Origin: Psychroserpens sp. SPM9
Lineage (GTDB): Bacteria; Bacteroidota; Bacteroidia; Flavobacteriales; Flavobacteriaceae
Length of the DNA stretch: 64,000 nt
Assembly (NCBI RefSeq): GCF_025153525.1
Contig: NZ_JANZNR010000003.1
Span: forward strand, 248,001-312,000
Reading direction: 5' to 3'
Translations under genes and position numbers: made by a program
Shown here: positions 18,500-27,348 of the stretch, piece after piece
How positions within the stretch are numbered: position 1 is the stretch's first letter
How the letters are laid out: each line of letters starts with the position of its first letter
Notes under the pieces: generated by a model
What the model was told of the DNA's origin: nothing
Databases searched by the model: none
The model's input: the letters and a program-made list of their open reading frames with translations, nothing else

Positions 18500-18984
18500 T
18501 TTTGATGTTTTTTTAGTTGAAAAGCACAAAATATAATGGCGACAATAATCACGAACCAGTTAAGTGCAAAAACGGTATAGTGGACCACATCAAATAAGTT
18601 TCCAAAATTAACAGTACTCATATATTCAGTCATTGCCTTATCATCAAATAGTAGTTTAAGATGATAATCTGAAGCTTTTACAGTATAAAAATCTAAAGCA
18701 ATAGCGATTATGAGTACCAGTAAAAATCCTGTTTTTGGTAGTTTTAAAGCCTTCTTCTTTTTTATGTTTTCATTTAAGATAAATCCTATAAAGAGTAATG
18801 TGATTCCGTAAATTATCATAGCAAATAACGGAATGTAAAAACTAAAACGCCTATTGGTATACTCATGCGTTAATCCGTAATGCATATACACATAAACTAA
18901 AGCTTCTAGCAAATGTGTTAGCGCAGAAACACTTACAAAGCCAAATAATAGCCATAGAAGATAGGTATAGTGTTGTGCTTTCAT
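18481..18984 (-). CDS. Unknown membrane protein, about four TM helices
   Basis: 167 residues from the ATG at 18984, which overlaps the upstream stop in an ATGA arrangement; a longer start at 19005 is possible. Hydrophobic segments are visible at about 7-30, 48-70, 80-100 and 130-155, with a soluble loop of DYHLKLLFDDKAMTEYMS. I do not recognise the family. The 4-bp overlap with the lipoprotein gene before it implies a translated pair. The 3' end overlaps the convergent gene. Confidence 0.6.
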   Translation of the reverse strand: MKAQHYTYLLWLLFGFVSVSALTHLLEALVYVYMHYGLTHEYTNRRFSFYIPLFAMIIYGITLLFIGFILNENIKKKKALKLPKTGFLLVLIIAIALDFYTVKASDYHLKLLFDDKAMTEYMSTVNFGNLFDVVHYTVFALNWFVIIVAIIFCAFQLKKHQNHIENP

Positions 18985-19772
18985 GATTTGGGTTTTAAAT
19001 TCCAAGACGTTTCAGTCGGAATGTTGATTACATCACCAATAAAGATTTCTTCCGATAATATCATAGTGTATTCGTTGCTTTTTTTGCTTATTTTCACATT
19101 CAGAACAGATTGATTTAAAACCGAATCAAAATAGGACTTGGTTATAATGCCTTCCAGTGTTAAGTCGTGTTCTTTTTTAAAGGACCAATCTAAATTAGGA
19201 CAAGAGTAATCAATGGCATTATCATGTTCGTCTACAGGCATTTGAATGATAATATGGTCGTTTTTTTTGAAAGCCGTTTGGTAAAATTTAGATTTGTATT
19301 TGAGGTCTTGATGGCAGGTTTCAATAGGTTCCCAGTAATTAATCACTTCTATAAGTTCTTTATCTATTGAAATATCTACTAGGTTTAAATAGTCATGGTA
19401 CATATTAATTAAAATTCCAGATTGATCTTTGGGACGTCTTACTGCCAGAGAATCAAAAAAATGTTTCACATTAATCCATTCTTTTTTAGGAGTTTTTAGC
19501 AGCGAATCTATGCGGTCTTGAATTTTTGATTCGTGATAATAGGGAGGAAATCCTTTTTCAGAATAATTTTTGATTGCACTCACATCAGCAGGACTTAAAT
19601 GTGTGTCTAAATAATGAAAAACAGGTGTCAGATCTTCAGGTACATATGAAGATTTAGTACAAGACACCAAAAGAATTAAACAGAACCAAAAATATTGAGT
19701 TTTCAAAACAAATCTACTTCGATAAATCTCCCTTTTGAAATTTAAATTGAAAGGTAATATACTAAAACCCAA
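18981..19772 (-). CDS. Unknown lipoprotein
   Basis: 263 residues as an open frame. The lipobox LLVSC ends at residue 38, so the first 20 or so residues are too long for a normal signal; a TTG start at 19706 (LKTQYFWFCLILLVSC) would give a compact lipoprotein signal. The mature part has no family I know: helices with ADVSAIKNYSEKG and HYHESKIQDRIDSLL, then beta strands with a C-terminal NEYTMILSEEIFIGDVIN. The gene is translationally coupled to the membrane protein at 18481. The protein is probably outer-membrane-anchored and periplasmic. Confidence 0.55.
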   Translation of the reverse strand: MGFSILPFNLNFKREIYRSRFVLKTQYFWFCLILLVSCTKSSYVPEDLTPVFHYLDTHLSPADVSAIKNYSEKGFPPYYHESKIQDRIDSLLKTPKKEWINVKHFFDSLAVRRPKDQSGILINMYHDYLNLVDISIDKELIEVINYWEPIETCHQDLKYKSKFYQTAFKKNDHIIIQMPVDEHDNAIDYSCPNLDWSFKKEHDLTLEGIITKSYFDSVLNQSVLNVKISKKSNEYTMILSEEIFIGDVINIPTETSWNLKPKS

Positions 19773-19812
19773 TAGATATAGAAAAAACTAACCGATGAGA
19801 TGCCTTTAAAGC

Positions 19813-19844
19813 AGTTATAACTTTAACTAAAGTGATTTATAACT
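19813..19844. repeat. Inverted repeat between envelope genes
   Basis: AGTTATAA (19813-19820) and TTATAACT (19837-19844) form an 8-bp perfect inverted repeat; a smaller hairpin CTTTA-AC-TAAAG lies inside. It sits in the 80-bp gap between two left-pointing genes. It could be a weak terminator of the DUF3124 gene or a regulatory site. Confidence 0.35.
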
Positions 19845-19852
19845 AGATTTAA

Positions 19853-20362
19853 TTAATCAACACGTACAGCTTGCGTGGTAAACGACAATCCTTGTTTACC
19901 AATTGTAGAATTCATAACGCCTTCAAACAATGGTTCTGGGCAGGACTTAGGAATCGCCCAATTAAAAATAAAGTTAGAACCTGTGCCGCCTTCAACATCG
20001 ACTTCGTCAATAATTATTTCGGTAGTTTCTAAAGGTGCTAAATATATAGGCTTGTCAAAATATGTTTTTACCAAAACGCCATGCGTATCATAATATTTTG
20101 CATTGAGAATATAGATGGTGTCTTTATCACTAACATTTCTCAGGCTGGCTAAAGCTGTTAAGTTGTGCGTTCTATGTTGTGTCACACTGTAAATTTGCGA
20201 GTAGATAGACAAATAAGATTTACCTTGGGATAGCGAGTCTAAGTTTTTAATGTTTTCCTGACGTTTACTCCAGTTTTCATAATGAATATCTTCATTTTTT
20301 TCAGGAGCTTCACAGGTGCTTATAAGAAGAATGCAAAGTAATAATCTTAGTGTGTTTTTCAT
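19853..20362 (-). CDS. DUF3124 lipoprotein
   Basis: 169 residues from the ATG at 20362, chosen because MKNTLRLLLCILLISTC gives a standard lipoprotein signal with the lipobox cysteine; the open frame runs 24 codons further upstream without an obvious role. The mature part reads SYLSIYSQIYS, LTALASLRNVSDKDTIYI, then VLVKTYFDKPIYLAPLETTEIIIDEVD and GSNFIFNWAIP, which is the DUF3124 pattern, a compact beta-sandwich of unknown function. It is located upstream of two further envelope ORFans. Confidence 0.75.
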   Translation of the reverse strand: MKNTLRLLLCILLISTCEAPEKNEDIHYENWSKRQENIKNLDSLSQGKSYLSIYSQIYSVTQHRTHNLTALASLRNVSDKDTIYILNAKYYDTHGVLVKTYFDKPIYLAPLETTEIIIDEVDVEGGTGSNFIFNWAIPKSCPEPLFEGVMNSTIGKQGLSFTTQAVRVD

Positions 20363-20457
20363 ATCGTGATTCTTTGATTTTAAAGATATGAATTCGTTTT
20401 CAATAATTAAAAACTGATGGGGAAGAAGTGTCACTATTTTTTAATGACCATTAAATA

Positions 20458-20886
20458 TCAGGCTTCTAAAATGTCACGATAGTCTTCAAAAAAAGCTTCA
20501 AAGCGATCCATAGTCTGATTAAAAAACAGCATCACCTCCTGCCAGGTGTTTTTATTATGAATCGATACTTTTTGCTCTAAGAGAACATATATTCTTGAAA
20601 TTTCTTTGCCGTTATCGAGAAAAAATTCTTCTTCAAAAATAGCCTCAGGTAAAAACTCATCTCTGAGAATTGTTTTTAGAGATTGCAACTTTTCCCAATA
20701 GGTAATCCGGTTTTCTAAATCGTCTTCCAAATCTAAAGCCACCAAAGCCGATTTGGTATCGAAATGGAATTTAAAAGAAAATCCTTTGATTTTAGTATCG
20801 TATAGAATCCATTTTCTAGGAAATGACTTTCCGAAGCTGGTCCAAAATTCCTGTCTTAATTGTCGGCTTTCTTCTTTTGAAAACAT
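20458..20886 (-). CDS. DUF4268 domain protein
   Basis: 142 residues matching the DUF4268 shape: MFSKEESRQLRQEFWTSFGK at the start, then KGFSFKFHFDTKSALVALDL, YWEKLQSLKTILRDEF and a C-terminal helix DRFEAFFEDYRDIL. DUF4268 occurs alone in Bacteroidetes and in larger restriction-like proteins elsewhere; the function of the short form is unknown. It follows the ZIP gene by 5 bp. Confidence 0.8.
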   Translation of the reverse strand: MFSKEESRQLRQEFWTSFGKSFPRKWILYDTKIKGFSFKFHFDTKSALVALDLEDDLENRITYWEKLQSLKTILRDEFLPEAIFEEEFFLDNGKEISRIYVLLEQKVSIHNKNTWQEVMLFFNQTMDRFEAFFEDYRDILEA

Positions 20887-20891
20887 AGTGA

Positions 20892-21566
20892 TTAAATCAT
20901 ATAAGCAATCCCAATACCTAAAATAATTGCTACTAATTTGGAGAGGTTAAACTTATGACCTTCGCTACTTTCAAATAAAATTGTTGTAGAAATATGAAAG
21001 AAAATACCAATAACGATAGCGTTTATCATCGTAAGGTATTCAATATTTATGGCAGTGGCGTTAGAAATGTATGTCCCTAATGGCGTCATTAAAGTAAATA
21101 CAGTTAAAAAACCGATGACTTGTAATCGCGAAAAATTAGATTGTAATAAAAATGCTGAAATAAGTGCAGCAATTGGAATTTTATGAACCAACACACCATA
21201 CACCATATCATTGTGTTCGTGTATTGGGAAGCCTTCTAAAAAACTATGCAAACATAAACTCACAAATAATAACCAAGGGAAAGCGGTTTCATTTTTGTGA
21301 ATATGAACATGGCCATGCTCTGCACCTTTAGAGAAAAACTCTAGAATGATTTGCAATAAAATACCACACATAATGTATAGTCCTGTCGCCTTGGCTTCAA
21401 GGTGATGATAGACTTCAGGTAGTAAATCAAAGAGAGTTAAAGCTAATAAAAAAGCACCACTAAACGATAGTAATAGTTTGGTGTAAATTGTTTTTTTGTG
21501 TTTGGTTATTAAGGCTAAAACTATACCAATTCCAACGGCTAATATGGGCAGTAAATACGATTGCAT
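20892..21566 (-). CDS. ZIP family metal transporter
   Basis: 224 residues with about eight membrane helices. The two metal-binding signatures are present: HSFLEGFPIHEH in the fourth helix and VHKIPIAALISAFLL in the fifth. A His-rich loop AEHGHVHIHKNE lies in the middle, as is normal for the ZIP variable loop. It should import Zn(II) or another divalent cation into the cytoplasm. The start overlaps the stop of the methyltransferase gene (TAATG), so the two are translated together. Confidence 0.88.
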   Translation of the reverse strand: MQSYLLPILAVGIGIVLALITKHKKTIYTKLLLSFSGAFLLALTLFDLLPEVYHHLEAKATGLYIMCGILLQIILEFFSKGAEHGHVHIHKNETAFPWLLFVSLCLHSFLEGFPIHEHNDMVYGVLVHKIPIAALISAFLLQSNFSRLQVIGFLTVFTLMTPLGTYISNATAINIEYLTMINAIVIGIFFHISTTILFESSEGHKFNLSKLVAIILGIGIAYMI

Positions 21567-22297
21567 TATTTAAAAATCATTATTAAACGTTCTGAAGTTT
21601 TTGTGTCAAATTTTCTAAGGCGATAATCTCCAAAAACATCCAGTAAATGAACACCTGCTTTTTCAAATAGTGTTTCAAAATCTTTGAGTGTAAAAGCTTT
21701 GACACGCTCTTGAAATTTGAAATCTTGGCCTTCAGCAGCAAACGAAATATCTTTTATAATATAACCATCCTCAACATATCGTTGCTGTTTAAAATCTATG
21801 CCTTCTACAGTTTTTGTATTTTCAGCAACCAATTGATCAATCACATAGTTGCTATTCATAAAGTCGATGACACCAAAGCCAAATTCATTAAGGTTGGCTT
21901 TAATCGCTTTAATGGTATTTAGGTTGTCGTCTTCGTTGTCAAAATAACCAAAACTTGTAAAGAGATTAAAAACGGCATCAAACTGTTTTTTGTAAGGCTT
22001 GCACATGTCATGTACCTCAAAATGAAGGGTCTCATTTTCAAACTGCTTGGCATAAGCTATGCTGTTTTCAGATAAGTCGACACCAGTGACCTGATATCCT
22101 AAACTATTGAGATATATGGAGTGCCTGCCTTTTCCACAAGCTAAGTCTAAAATAGAGCCACCTTCCGGAATATTGAGGTATTCGGTGAGATTATCCATAA
22201 ATATTTGGGCTTCGGTATGGTCTCTATCTTTATATAAAATATGGTAAAATGGTGTGTCAAACCAGGACGTATACCAATGTTGTGTCTTTTTTGTCAT
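21566..22297 (-). CDS. Class I SAM-dependent methyltransferase
   Basis: 243 residues. The SAM-binding motif I is ILDLACGKGRHS, followed by motif II VTGVDLSENSI and motif III FDAVFNLFTSFGYF. The small-molecule methyltransferase shape (Methyltransf_25 type) is clear; the acceptor is unknown. First gene of a probable three-gene unit with the ZIP transporter and DUF4268 protein, divergent from the THUMP methyltransferase gene. Confidence 0.88.
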   Translation of the reverse strand: MTKKTQHWYTSWFDTPFYHILYKDRDHTEAQIFMDNLTEYLNIPEGGSILDLACGKGRHSIYLNSLGYQVTGVDLSENSIAYAKQFENETLHFEVHDMCKPYKKQFDAVFNLFTSFGYFDNEDDNLNTIKAIKANLNEFGFGVIDFMNSNYVIDQLVAENTKTVEGIDFKQQRYVEDGYIIKDISFAAEGQDFKFQERVKAFTLKDFETLFEKAGVHLLDVFGDYRLRKFDTKTSERLIMIFK

Positions 22298-22391
22298 ATG
22301 TGTTTCCTACCAAGAGCGGAATCTCTTTATTCAAAAATGCCTTAAGTTGCCACAAAAATACTTTATTTTTGCAATCTATTAGACGTAGTAC

Positions 22392-23552
22392 ATGGAGAAT
22401 AATTATAAAATGGTTGCAAAAACCTTATTTGGTTTTGAAGATTTATTGGAGAGAGAGCTTATTCAATTAGGAGCAATGGAGGTGAAAAAAGGGGTGAGAA
22501 ATGTGAGTTTTGTAGGAGATAAAGGTTTTATGTATAAGGCAAATATTGCTTTACGTACGGCAATTAAAATCTTAAAGCCTATTAAAACATTCCGTGTTGT
22601 TAACGAACAAGATTTGTATGACCAAGTGTATAAAATGTCATGGAATCAATACCTTAAACCTTCTGGTAGTCTTGCTATTGATGCAACCGTTCACTCCAAA
22701 AATTTTACCCATTCAAAGTATGTTGCGCTTAAATGTAAAGATGCTATCGTCGATAAGTTTAGAGCTACGGATGGGCAACGACCTAATATAGATTTGCGGT
22801 TTCCAGATTTAAAGATTAATGTACATATAGACAGGCAAGTCTGTACGATTTCTTTAGATAGCTCAGGCGAATCCTTACATAAACGCGGTTATAAAACAGC
22901 GACTAATATTGCACCAATAAATGAAGTGTTAGCTGCTGGTTTGGTGATGCTTTCGGGATGGGATGGACAATCCGATTTTATGGATCCTATGTGTGGTAGT
23001 GGAACTATTCTAGCTGAAGCTGCGATGATTGCATGTAATATTCCGCCAAACCTGATGCGTAAAGAGTTTGCTTTTGAGCGTTGGGAAGATTGGGATGTGG
23101 ATTTGTTTGAAAAGATAGAAGAATCGCTTCTTAAAAAAACACGTGATTTTCATCATAAGATTATAGGATATGATAAATCGCCTAGTGCAGTATCTAAAGC
23201 CAAAGCAAATATTAAAAATGCACACTTAGATGAGTTTATAAGTATTCAGCATGAAGATTTTTTTAAAACACAAAAAGCTGGTGAAAATAAACTCCATATG
23301 GTTTTCAATCCGCCATACGGTGAGCGACTGGATATCAATATGGAAGTGTTTTATAAAGAAATTGGAGACACCTTAAAGCAAGGTTATCCGGGAACTGACG
23401 CTTGGTTTATTACGTCAAATCTTGAGGCATTAAAACATGTTGGTTTACGACCTTCTCGAAAAATTCATTTGGTGAATGCAAAATTAGAATCGCGTTTTGT
23501 CAAGTATGTGATGTACGAAGGAAGTAAGAAAGGTAAATATATGAACGATTAA
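22392..23552 (+). CDS. THUMP-domain RNA N2-guanine methyltransferase (RlmL N-half/YpsC-like)
   Basis: 386 residues. The N-terminal 160 residues are a ferredoxin-like/THUMP RNA-binding module (MVAKTLFGFEDLLERELIQLGA, VHSKNFTHSKYVALKCKDAI). The C half is a Rossmann methyltransferase with DPMCGSGTILAEAA and the base-methylating motif FNPPYGERL. This is the architecture of the RlmL N-terminal half, which makes m2G2445 in 23S rRNA in Escherichia coli. The target here is inferred. A possible TAnnTTTG element, TATTTTTG at 22364-22371, lies 20 bp upstream of the start. Confidence 0.9.
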   Translation: MENNYKMVAKTLFGFEDLLERELIQLGAMEVKKGVRNVSFVGDKGFMYKANIALRTAIKILKPIKTFRVVNEQDLYDQVYKMSWNQYLKPSGSLAIDATVHSKNFTHSKYVALKCKDAIVDKFRATDGQRPNIDLRFPDLKINVHIDRQVCTISLDSSGESLHKRGYKTATNIAPINEVLAAGLVMLSGWDGQSDFMDPMCGSGTILAEAAMIACNIPPNLMRKEFAFERWEDWDVDLFEKIEESLLKKTRDFHHKIIGYDKSPSAVSKAKANIKNAHLDEFISIQHEDFFKTQKAGENKLHMVFNPPYGERLDINMEVFYKEIGDTLKQGYPGTDAWFITSNLEALKHVGLRPSRKIHLVNAKLESRFVKYVMYEGSKKGKYMND

Positions 23553-23562
23553 ACACGTAAAG

Positions 23563-23979
23563 ATGATAAAAAGAGTAGTAATTGTCGCATTGTTTTTAGG
23601 GTGCGGAATGGGTTTCGCCCAAGATTTAAAGTGCAAAAAATTTAAAACAGGAACATTTATTATTCCGGGAGATTCTATCGTGCCGCAATCGACACTTAAA
23701 CGAAGTAAGGCCGTTCAGGTTGAATCTATTTCAGCTAAAGAATCAATGACTTTAGATATTGAATGGATTGACGACTGTAATTATGTTTTAAAACTTAGTA
23801 AATCCACGCCAGAAGAAGATATTTCAGAAATCGAAAAAATGATTGATGCAGAGGGCGGACTCCGAATTCAAATGCTAAGAACAGTAAAAGATACCATGTA
23901 TTTTAGAGCAAAAGCGACTATAAAAGGTGTTGAGTATCCTGTAAATGGCTACCAGATTAAAGTGAGTAAAGATTTTTAG
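23563..23979 (+). CDS. Unknown secreted protein
   Basis: 138 residues with a signal peptide ending at GFAQ. The mature 120 residues are mostly beta strand with the pattern CKKFKTGTFIIPGD, SMTLDIEWIDDCNYVLKLSK and TMYFRAKATIKG, seemingly a small barrel-like or lipocalin-type domain. Two cysteines (CKKF and DDCNY) could form a disulfide. No family recognised. It follows the methyltransferase gene by 10 bp. Confidence 0.6.
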   Translation: MIKRVVIVALFLGCGMGFAQDLKCKKFKTGTFIIPGDSIVPQSTLKRSKAVQVESISAKESMTLDIEWIDDCNYVLKLSKSTPEEDISEIEKMIDAEGGLRIQMLRTVKDTMYFRAKATIKGVEYPVNGYQIKVSKDF

Positions 23980-24021
23980 AACCTGTTCCTTATCAACCGA
24001 GCATAAAGATGCTTTGGTCTA

Positions 24022-24504
24022 TTAGTCTAAAAATTTAATGGATTTAAGGACGTTTAGACCTTCTTCAACGGTAATAGTATAGCAGTATAATGCAATGTCG
24101 TAGTATTTCTTTTTGTCTTCACGATAAATAACAGCATTGAGGATATACTCTTTATATTCTTTGTCATAGCATACCGAATAATAGCTTTTATAACCATCTA
24201 AAAAAGTACCACCTTTAGATTTTAATTCTAATTCCATATCAAGACAACCTTGGCTCGAAGAGTATTCTAAATCTTTATACCTTCTAGAAAGTTCTGAAGA
24301 TTTTATGATTTCCATGTTTATTCCAACATCATCATTGCCAGCGTCATAATCGGTTTCATCTTCGTCACCTTCACTGTCTACTAATGTTTTTGTAACAAAG
24401 GTTAGGTGGCCATCTTTCCAGATGTTTGTTTGTTGTGCCTGGATAGCAAGCTGAAATGAAAACAATACGAGTAAGCTAAGTAATGCGTTTTTGATGGTCA
24501 TCAT
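24022..24504 (-). CDS. Unknown secreted protein
   Basis: 160 residues with a signal peptide (MMTIKNALLSLLVLFSFQLAIQAQ). The mature part has an acidic stretch DSEGDEDETDYDAGNDD near residues 44-60, then a mixed alpha/beta region with two cysteines (SSQGCLDME and YSVCYDKE). I do not recognise the family. It is 27 bp after the DUF6048 gene in the same direction and may belong to the rlmD operon. Confidence 0.55.
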   Translation of the reverse strand: MMTIKNALLSLLVLFSFQLAIQAQQTNIWKDGHLTFVTKTLVDSEGDEDETDYDAGNDDVGINMEIIKSSELSRRYKDLEYSSSQGCLDMELELKSKGGTFLDGYKSYYSVCYDKEYKEYILNAVIYREDKKKYYDIALYCYTITVEEGLNVLKSIKFLD

Positions 24505-24531
24505 AATTGGTTTTATTTAAATAAAATTAAG

Positions 24532-25281
24532 TTAATTTTCGGTTTCAACAACCACTTTTTTATCTTTTTTGTAAATCGGTATGAGGTAAGACAAGGTGTA
24601 TCCAAATCCAATACCAAAACGACCACTGTCATAGGTTCTGTTAAATCCAGGAATGTATAAATTCTCAAAACCAACAGGTTGGTCTTGAGTGATATTACTT
24701 TTGAGTTGCATGTTAATACCTGCGTAGAAGTTTGTAAACAATTCGGCTTTTAATCCAACAACTAATTCAACCCATAGCGCTGTGAGTCCGTTAAATTCAT
24801 CACCAGTATTTTCAGTAAAAGGCGCATTCCAGTATTGATCGGTATTGTAAATAGTAATGCTGTTTTCGGTTTGACTAAAACTGCTAATACCAACTCTAAA
24901 TCCGGTATAAATCATGTTTTGCATATCTAGCCAATTGGTATAGGTATTGTAATCTATTCCAGCTTTAAAATAGTTGCCTTTTGCTGTAACGTCAAGAAAT
25001 TCATTAGCAATTCGACGTTCTTCGGTTCCTAATTCTCCTGCGATATATAACTTTTTTGTGAGTCGGTAATCACCATTAATCTCAAAACCAGTATAATCGT
25101 CATCGACGGCAGAACGTACTAATTTCCCAATATCACCACCAATTCTCAATCCGTATTTTTGTTTGTATACTAAAGTGTCTGATGTGGTTTCTTCAGTTTC
25201 AGTTTGGGATTGCGATGCTAAGGGAAACAGCATCACAACGATCAAACTAATGATAAATAATGATGTGTGCTGCGTTTTCAT
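24532..25281 (-). CDS. DUF6048 family outer-membrane-like protein
   Basis: 249 residues from the ATG at 25281. A signal peptide (MKTQHTSLFIISLIVVMLFPLASQ) precedes a beta-barrel-like mature part whose strands are amphipathic (YGLRIGGDIGKLVRS, KLYIAGELGTEE, GFRVGISSF, FYAGINMQLKSN, FGIGFGYTLSYLIPIY). DUF6048 proteins are Bacteroidetes-specific and usually follow DUF6452 and rlmD, as here. Its start lies inside the DUF6452 gene (35-bp overlap). Function unknown. Confidence 0.75.
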   Translation of the reverse strand: MKTQHTSLFIISLIVVMLFPLASQSQTETEETTSDTLVYKQKYGLRIGGDIGKLVRSAVDDDYTGFEINGDYRLTKKLYIAGELGTEERRIANEFLDVTAKGNYFKAGIDYNTYTNWLDMQNMIYTGFRVGISSFSQTENSITIYNTDQYWNAPFTENTGDEFNGLTALWVELVVGLKAELFTNFYAGINMQLKSNITQDQPVGFENLYIPGFNRTYDSGRFGIGFGYTLSYLIPIYKKDKKVVVETEN

Positions 25282-25798
25282 TCTCAATGGTTTCGTTTAA
25301 AATTTCAGTATTTACAATCCAGTTATCAGAATCTATATCTTGTGTAATACCTCCAGGGTTTCTTAAGTTAAAAATACTTTTATAGCCACAAGCTCTAGAT
25401 ACATAAATAAACTCTGGTGTATAAGTGATTTCAATAAAATCAATATTTGAATCATTACTATCGTCTGAATTATCAGCAAAGTCGGCATCTTTTTCTAACT
25501 GAAAACGGGTGATAGTTTCTACATTTTCATTTGCAAAACGCAAGGGTAAAACAATAGAATCTGTGTTGGTTCTACTAAGAATGGTTCCCATAGACTCGCC
25601 ATCGTCATCTAAGCCGTCAATCTCTAATTGGCGCACTTGTTTGGTTTCGTCTTGATTATTAATATCGTAAAACCTGATGATTAAATGCGGTGTGGTAGGT
25701 GTGTCTTCTGAACAGATATCGTCACGTTCACAGCTCCAAGCAATAATAGCAACTAATGCTGAAAGACTAAGTAGAATTATAATTCGTTTCAAGGTCAA
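25247..25798 (-). CDS. DUF6452 family lipoprotein
   Basis: 183 residues with a lipoprotein signal (MTLKRIIILLSLSALVAIIAWSC). The cysteine is followed by ERDDICSED, an acidic stretch with a second cysteine. The remainder is a beta-rich domain (HLIIRFYDINNQ, DSIVLPLRFANENV, IEITYTPEFIYVSRACGYKSIF), the DUF6452 pattern. The family is typically encoded between rlmD and DUF6048, as it is here (8 bp after rlmD). Its role is unknown; an envelope function with DUF6048 is suggested by the conserved pairing. Confidence 0.78.
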   Translation of the reverse strand: MTLKRIIILLSLSALVAIIAWSCERDDICSEDTPTTPHLIIRFYDINNQDETKQVRQLEIDGLDDDGESMGTILSRTNTDSIVLPLRFANENVETITRFQLEKDADFADNSDDSNDSNIDFIEITYTPEFIYVSRACGYKSIFNLRNPGGITQDIDSDNWIVNTEILNETIENENAAHIIIYH

Positions 25799-25806
25799 TA
25801 TTTTAA

Positions 25807-27219
25807 TTATCGTTTTTCTAAAAGCACAACATTTTCAACATGATGCGTTTGCGGAAACATATCCACAGCTTGAGTTTTTACAATTTTATAGAGGTCTTTC
25901 AATAAGGCCAAATCCCGAGCTTGTGTTGCGCTGTTACAACTTACATAAACTATTCGTTTTGGAGCAATATTTAGTATTTGATTAACAACGTCTTTATGCA
26001 TACCATCTCTTGGTGGATCGGTAATAATCACATCAGGATGCCCATTTTGAGCAATAAAAGCATCATTAAACACATTTTTCATATCGCCAACATAAAAGTC
26101 AACGTTTTCTATACCATTTAATTGTGCATTTTCTTTAGCAGCACTAATGGCGTCTGGGACAGCTTCAACACCAACGACGTGCTTAGCTTGTTTAGCAACA
26201 AACTGCGCAATGGTTCCTGTTCCTGTATATAAATCGTAAACAAGTTCTTCACCTTTAAGTCCTGCAAAATCACGTGTGATTTTATAAAGTTCGTAGGCTT
26301 GACTCGAATTGGTTTGATAAAAGGACTTAGCGTTAATTTTAAACTGTAAGCCTTCCATTTCTTCAAAAATATGATCTTCACCTTTGTAACAAATGACCTC
26401 TTGGTCGTAAATCGTGTCGTTTGCTTTGCTGTTTATAACATATTGTAAGGAGGTAATCTGCGGAAATGTATTTGCTATAAAATCGAGTAATAACTCTCGT
26501 TTTTCTTTGTCTTCTTTAAAAAACTGAATAACAATCATAATGGCTCCTGTGGATGACGTTCGAACCATCATTGTACGAAGAAAACCCGTTTGATTTCGCG
26601 TATTAAAAAACTCTAAATTATTGTCAATTGAAAATGATCTTACAGCATTTCTAATGGCATTAGAAGGATCTTCTTGAAGCCAGCAGGTATTGATGTTAAG
26701 GATTTTGTCCCACATACCTGGGATATGAAAACCTAAGGCATTTCTGTCGCCTAAATCCTTGTCGGATTCTATTTCTTCCTGAGTTAACCATCGGCTATCA
26801 CTAAAAGAAAACTCCATTTTGTTACGATAAAAATATGGTGCTTCGGAACCAAGAATAGGAGTAACATCTGGCAGTTCTAAATGACCAATACGCACTAAAT
26901 TATTAGTGACTTCTTTCTGTTTGTATTCTAACTGAAACTCATAGGCCATATCCTGCCATTTGCAGCCACCACAAACACCAAAGTGTTCACATTTAGGTGT
27001 GGTGCGTTTTTCAGATAATGTATGGAATTTAATGGCCTTTCCTTCAAAATAGGCCTTACGCTTTTTAAAGGTTTGCACATCTACCACATCACCAGGAACA
27101 GCATTTGGAAGAAATATAACGCGACCATCTGGAGCCTTGGCAATAGTTTTGCCTTTTGCACCTGCATCAATCACTTCAACGTTTTCAAACACCAGTCTTT
27201 TATTTTTTCGTCTTGCCAT
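25807..27219 (-). CDS. rlmD: 23S rRNA (uracil-5-)-methyltransferase RlmD
   Basis: 470 residues with the full RlmD/RumA layout: an N-terminal TRAM domain (FENVEVIDAGAKGKTIAKAPDGRVIF), an iron-sulfur site CEHFGVCGGCKWQ, QTNSSQAYELY, LYTGTGTIAQFVAKQ, DPPRDGMHKDV, and the catalytic cysteine in YVSCNSATQARDL. It transfers a methyl group from SAM to C5 of U1939 of 23S rRNA (E. coli numbering), which stabilises the ribosome. It is the first gene of a left-pointing operon with DUF6452 and DUF6048 genes. Confidence 0.93.
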   Translation of the reverse strand: MARRKNKRLVFENVEVIDAGAKGKTIAKAPDGRVIFLPNAVPGDVVDVQTFKKRKAYFEGKAIKFHTLSEKRTTPKCEHFGVCGGCKWQDMAYEFQLEYKQKEVTNNLVRIGHLELPDVTPILGSEAPYFYRNKMEFSFSDSRWLTQEEIESDKDLGDRNALGFHIPGMWDKILNINTCWLQEDPSNAIRNAVRSFSIDNNLEFFNTRNQTGFLRTMMVRTSSTGAIMIVIQFFKEDKEKRELLLDFIANTFPQITSLQYVINSKANDTIYDQEVICYKGEDHIFEEMEGLQFKINAKSFYQTNSSQAYELYKITRDFAGLKGEELVYDLYTGTGTIAQFVAKQAKHVVGVEAVPDAISAAKENAQLNGIENVDFYVGDMKNVFNDAFIAQNGHPDVIITDPPRDGMHKDVVNQILNIAPKRIVYVSCNSATQARDLALLKDLYKIVKTQAVDMFPQTHHVENVVLLEKR

Positions 27220-27348
27220 GATGCAAAAATAATAATCGATAGATATAAAATATGCGGAATTAGAATTATATTTAAAAAACTTTTAAAAATTATTAAACCT
27301 TTTACGATTTTAAATGTCTTAGTAAAATTAGAAGTGTAATAGTGAATT

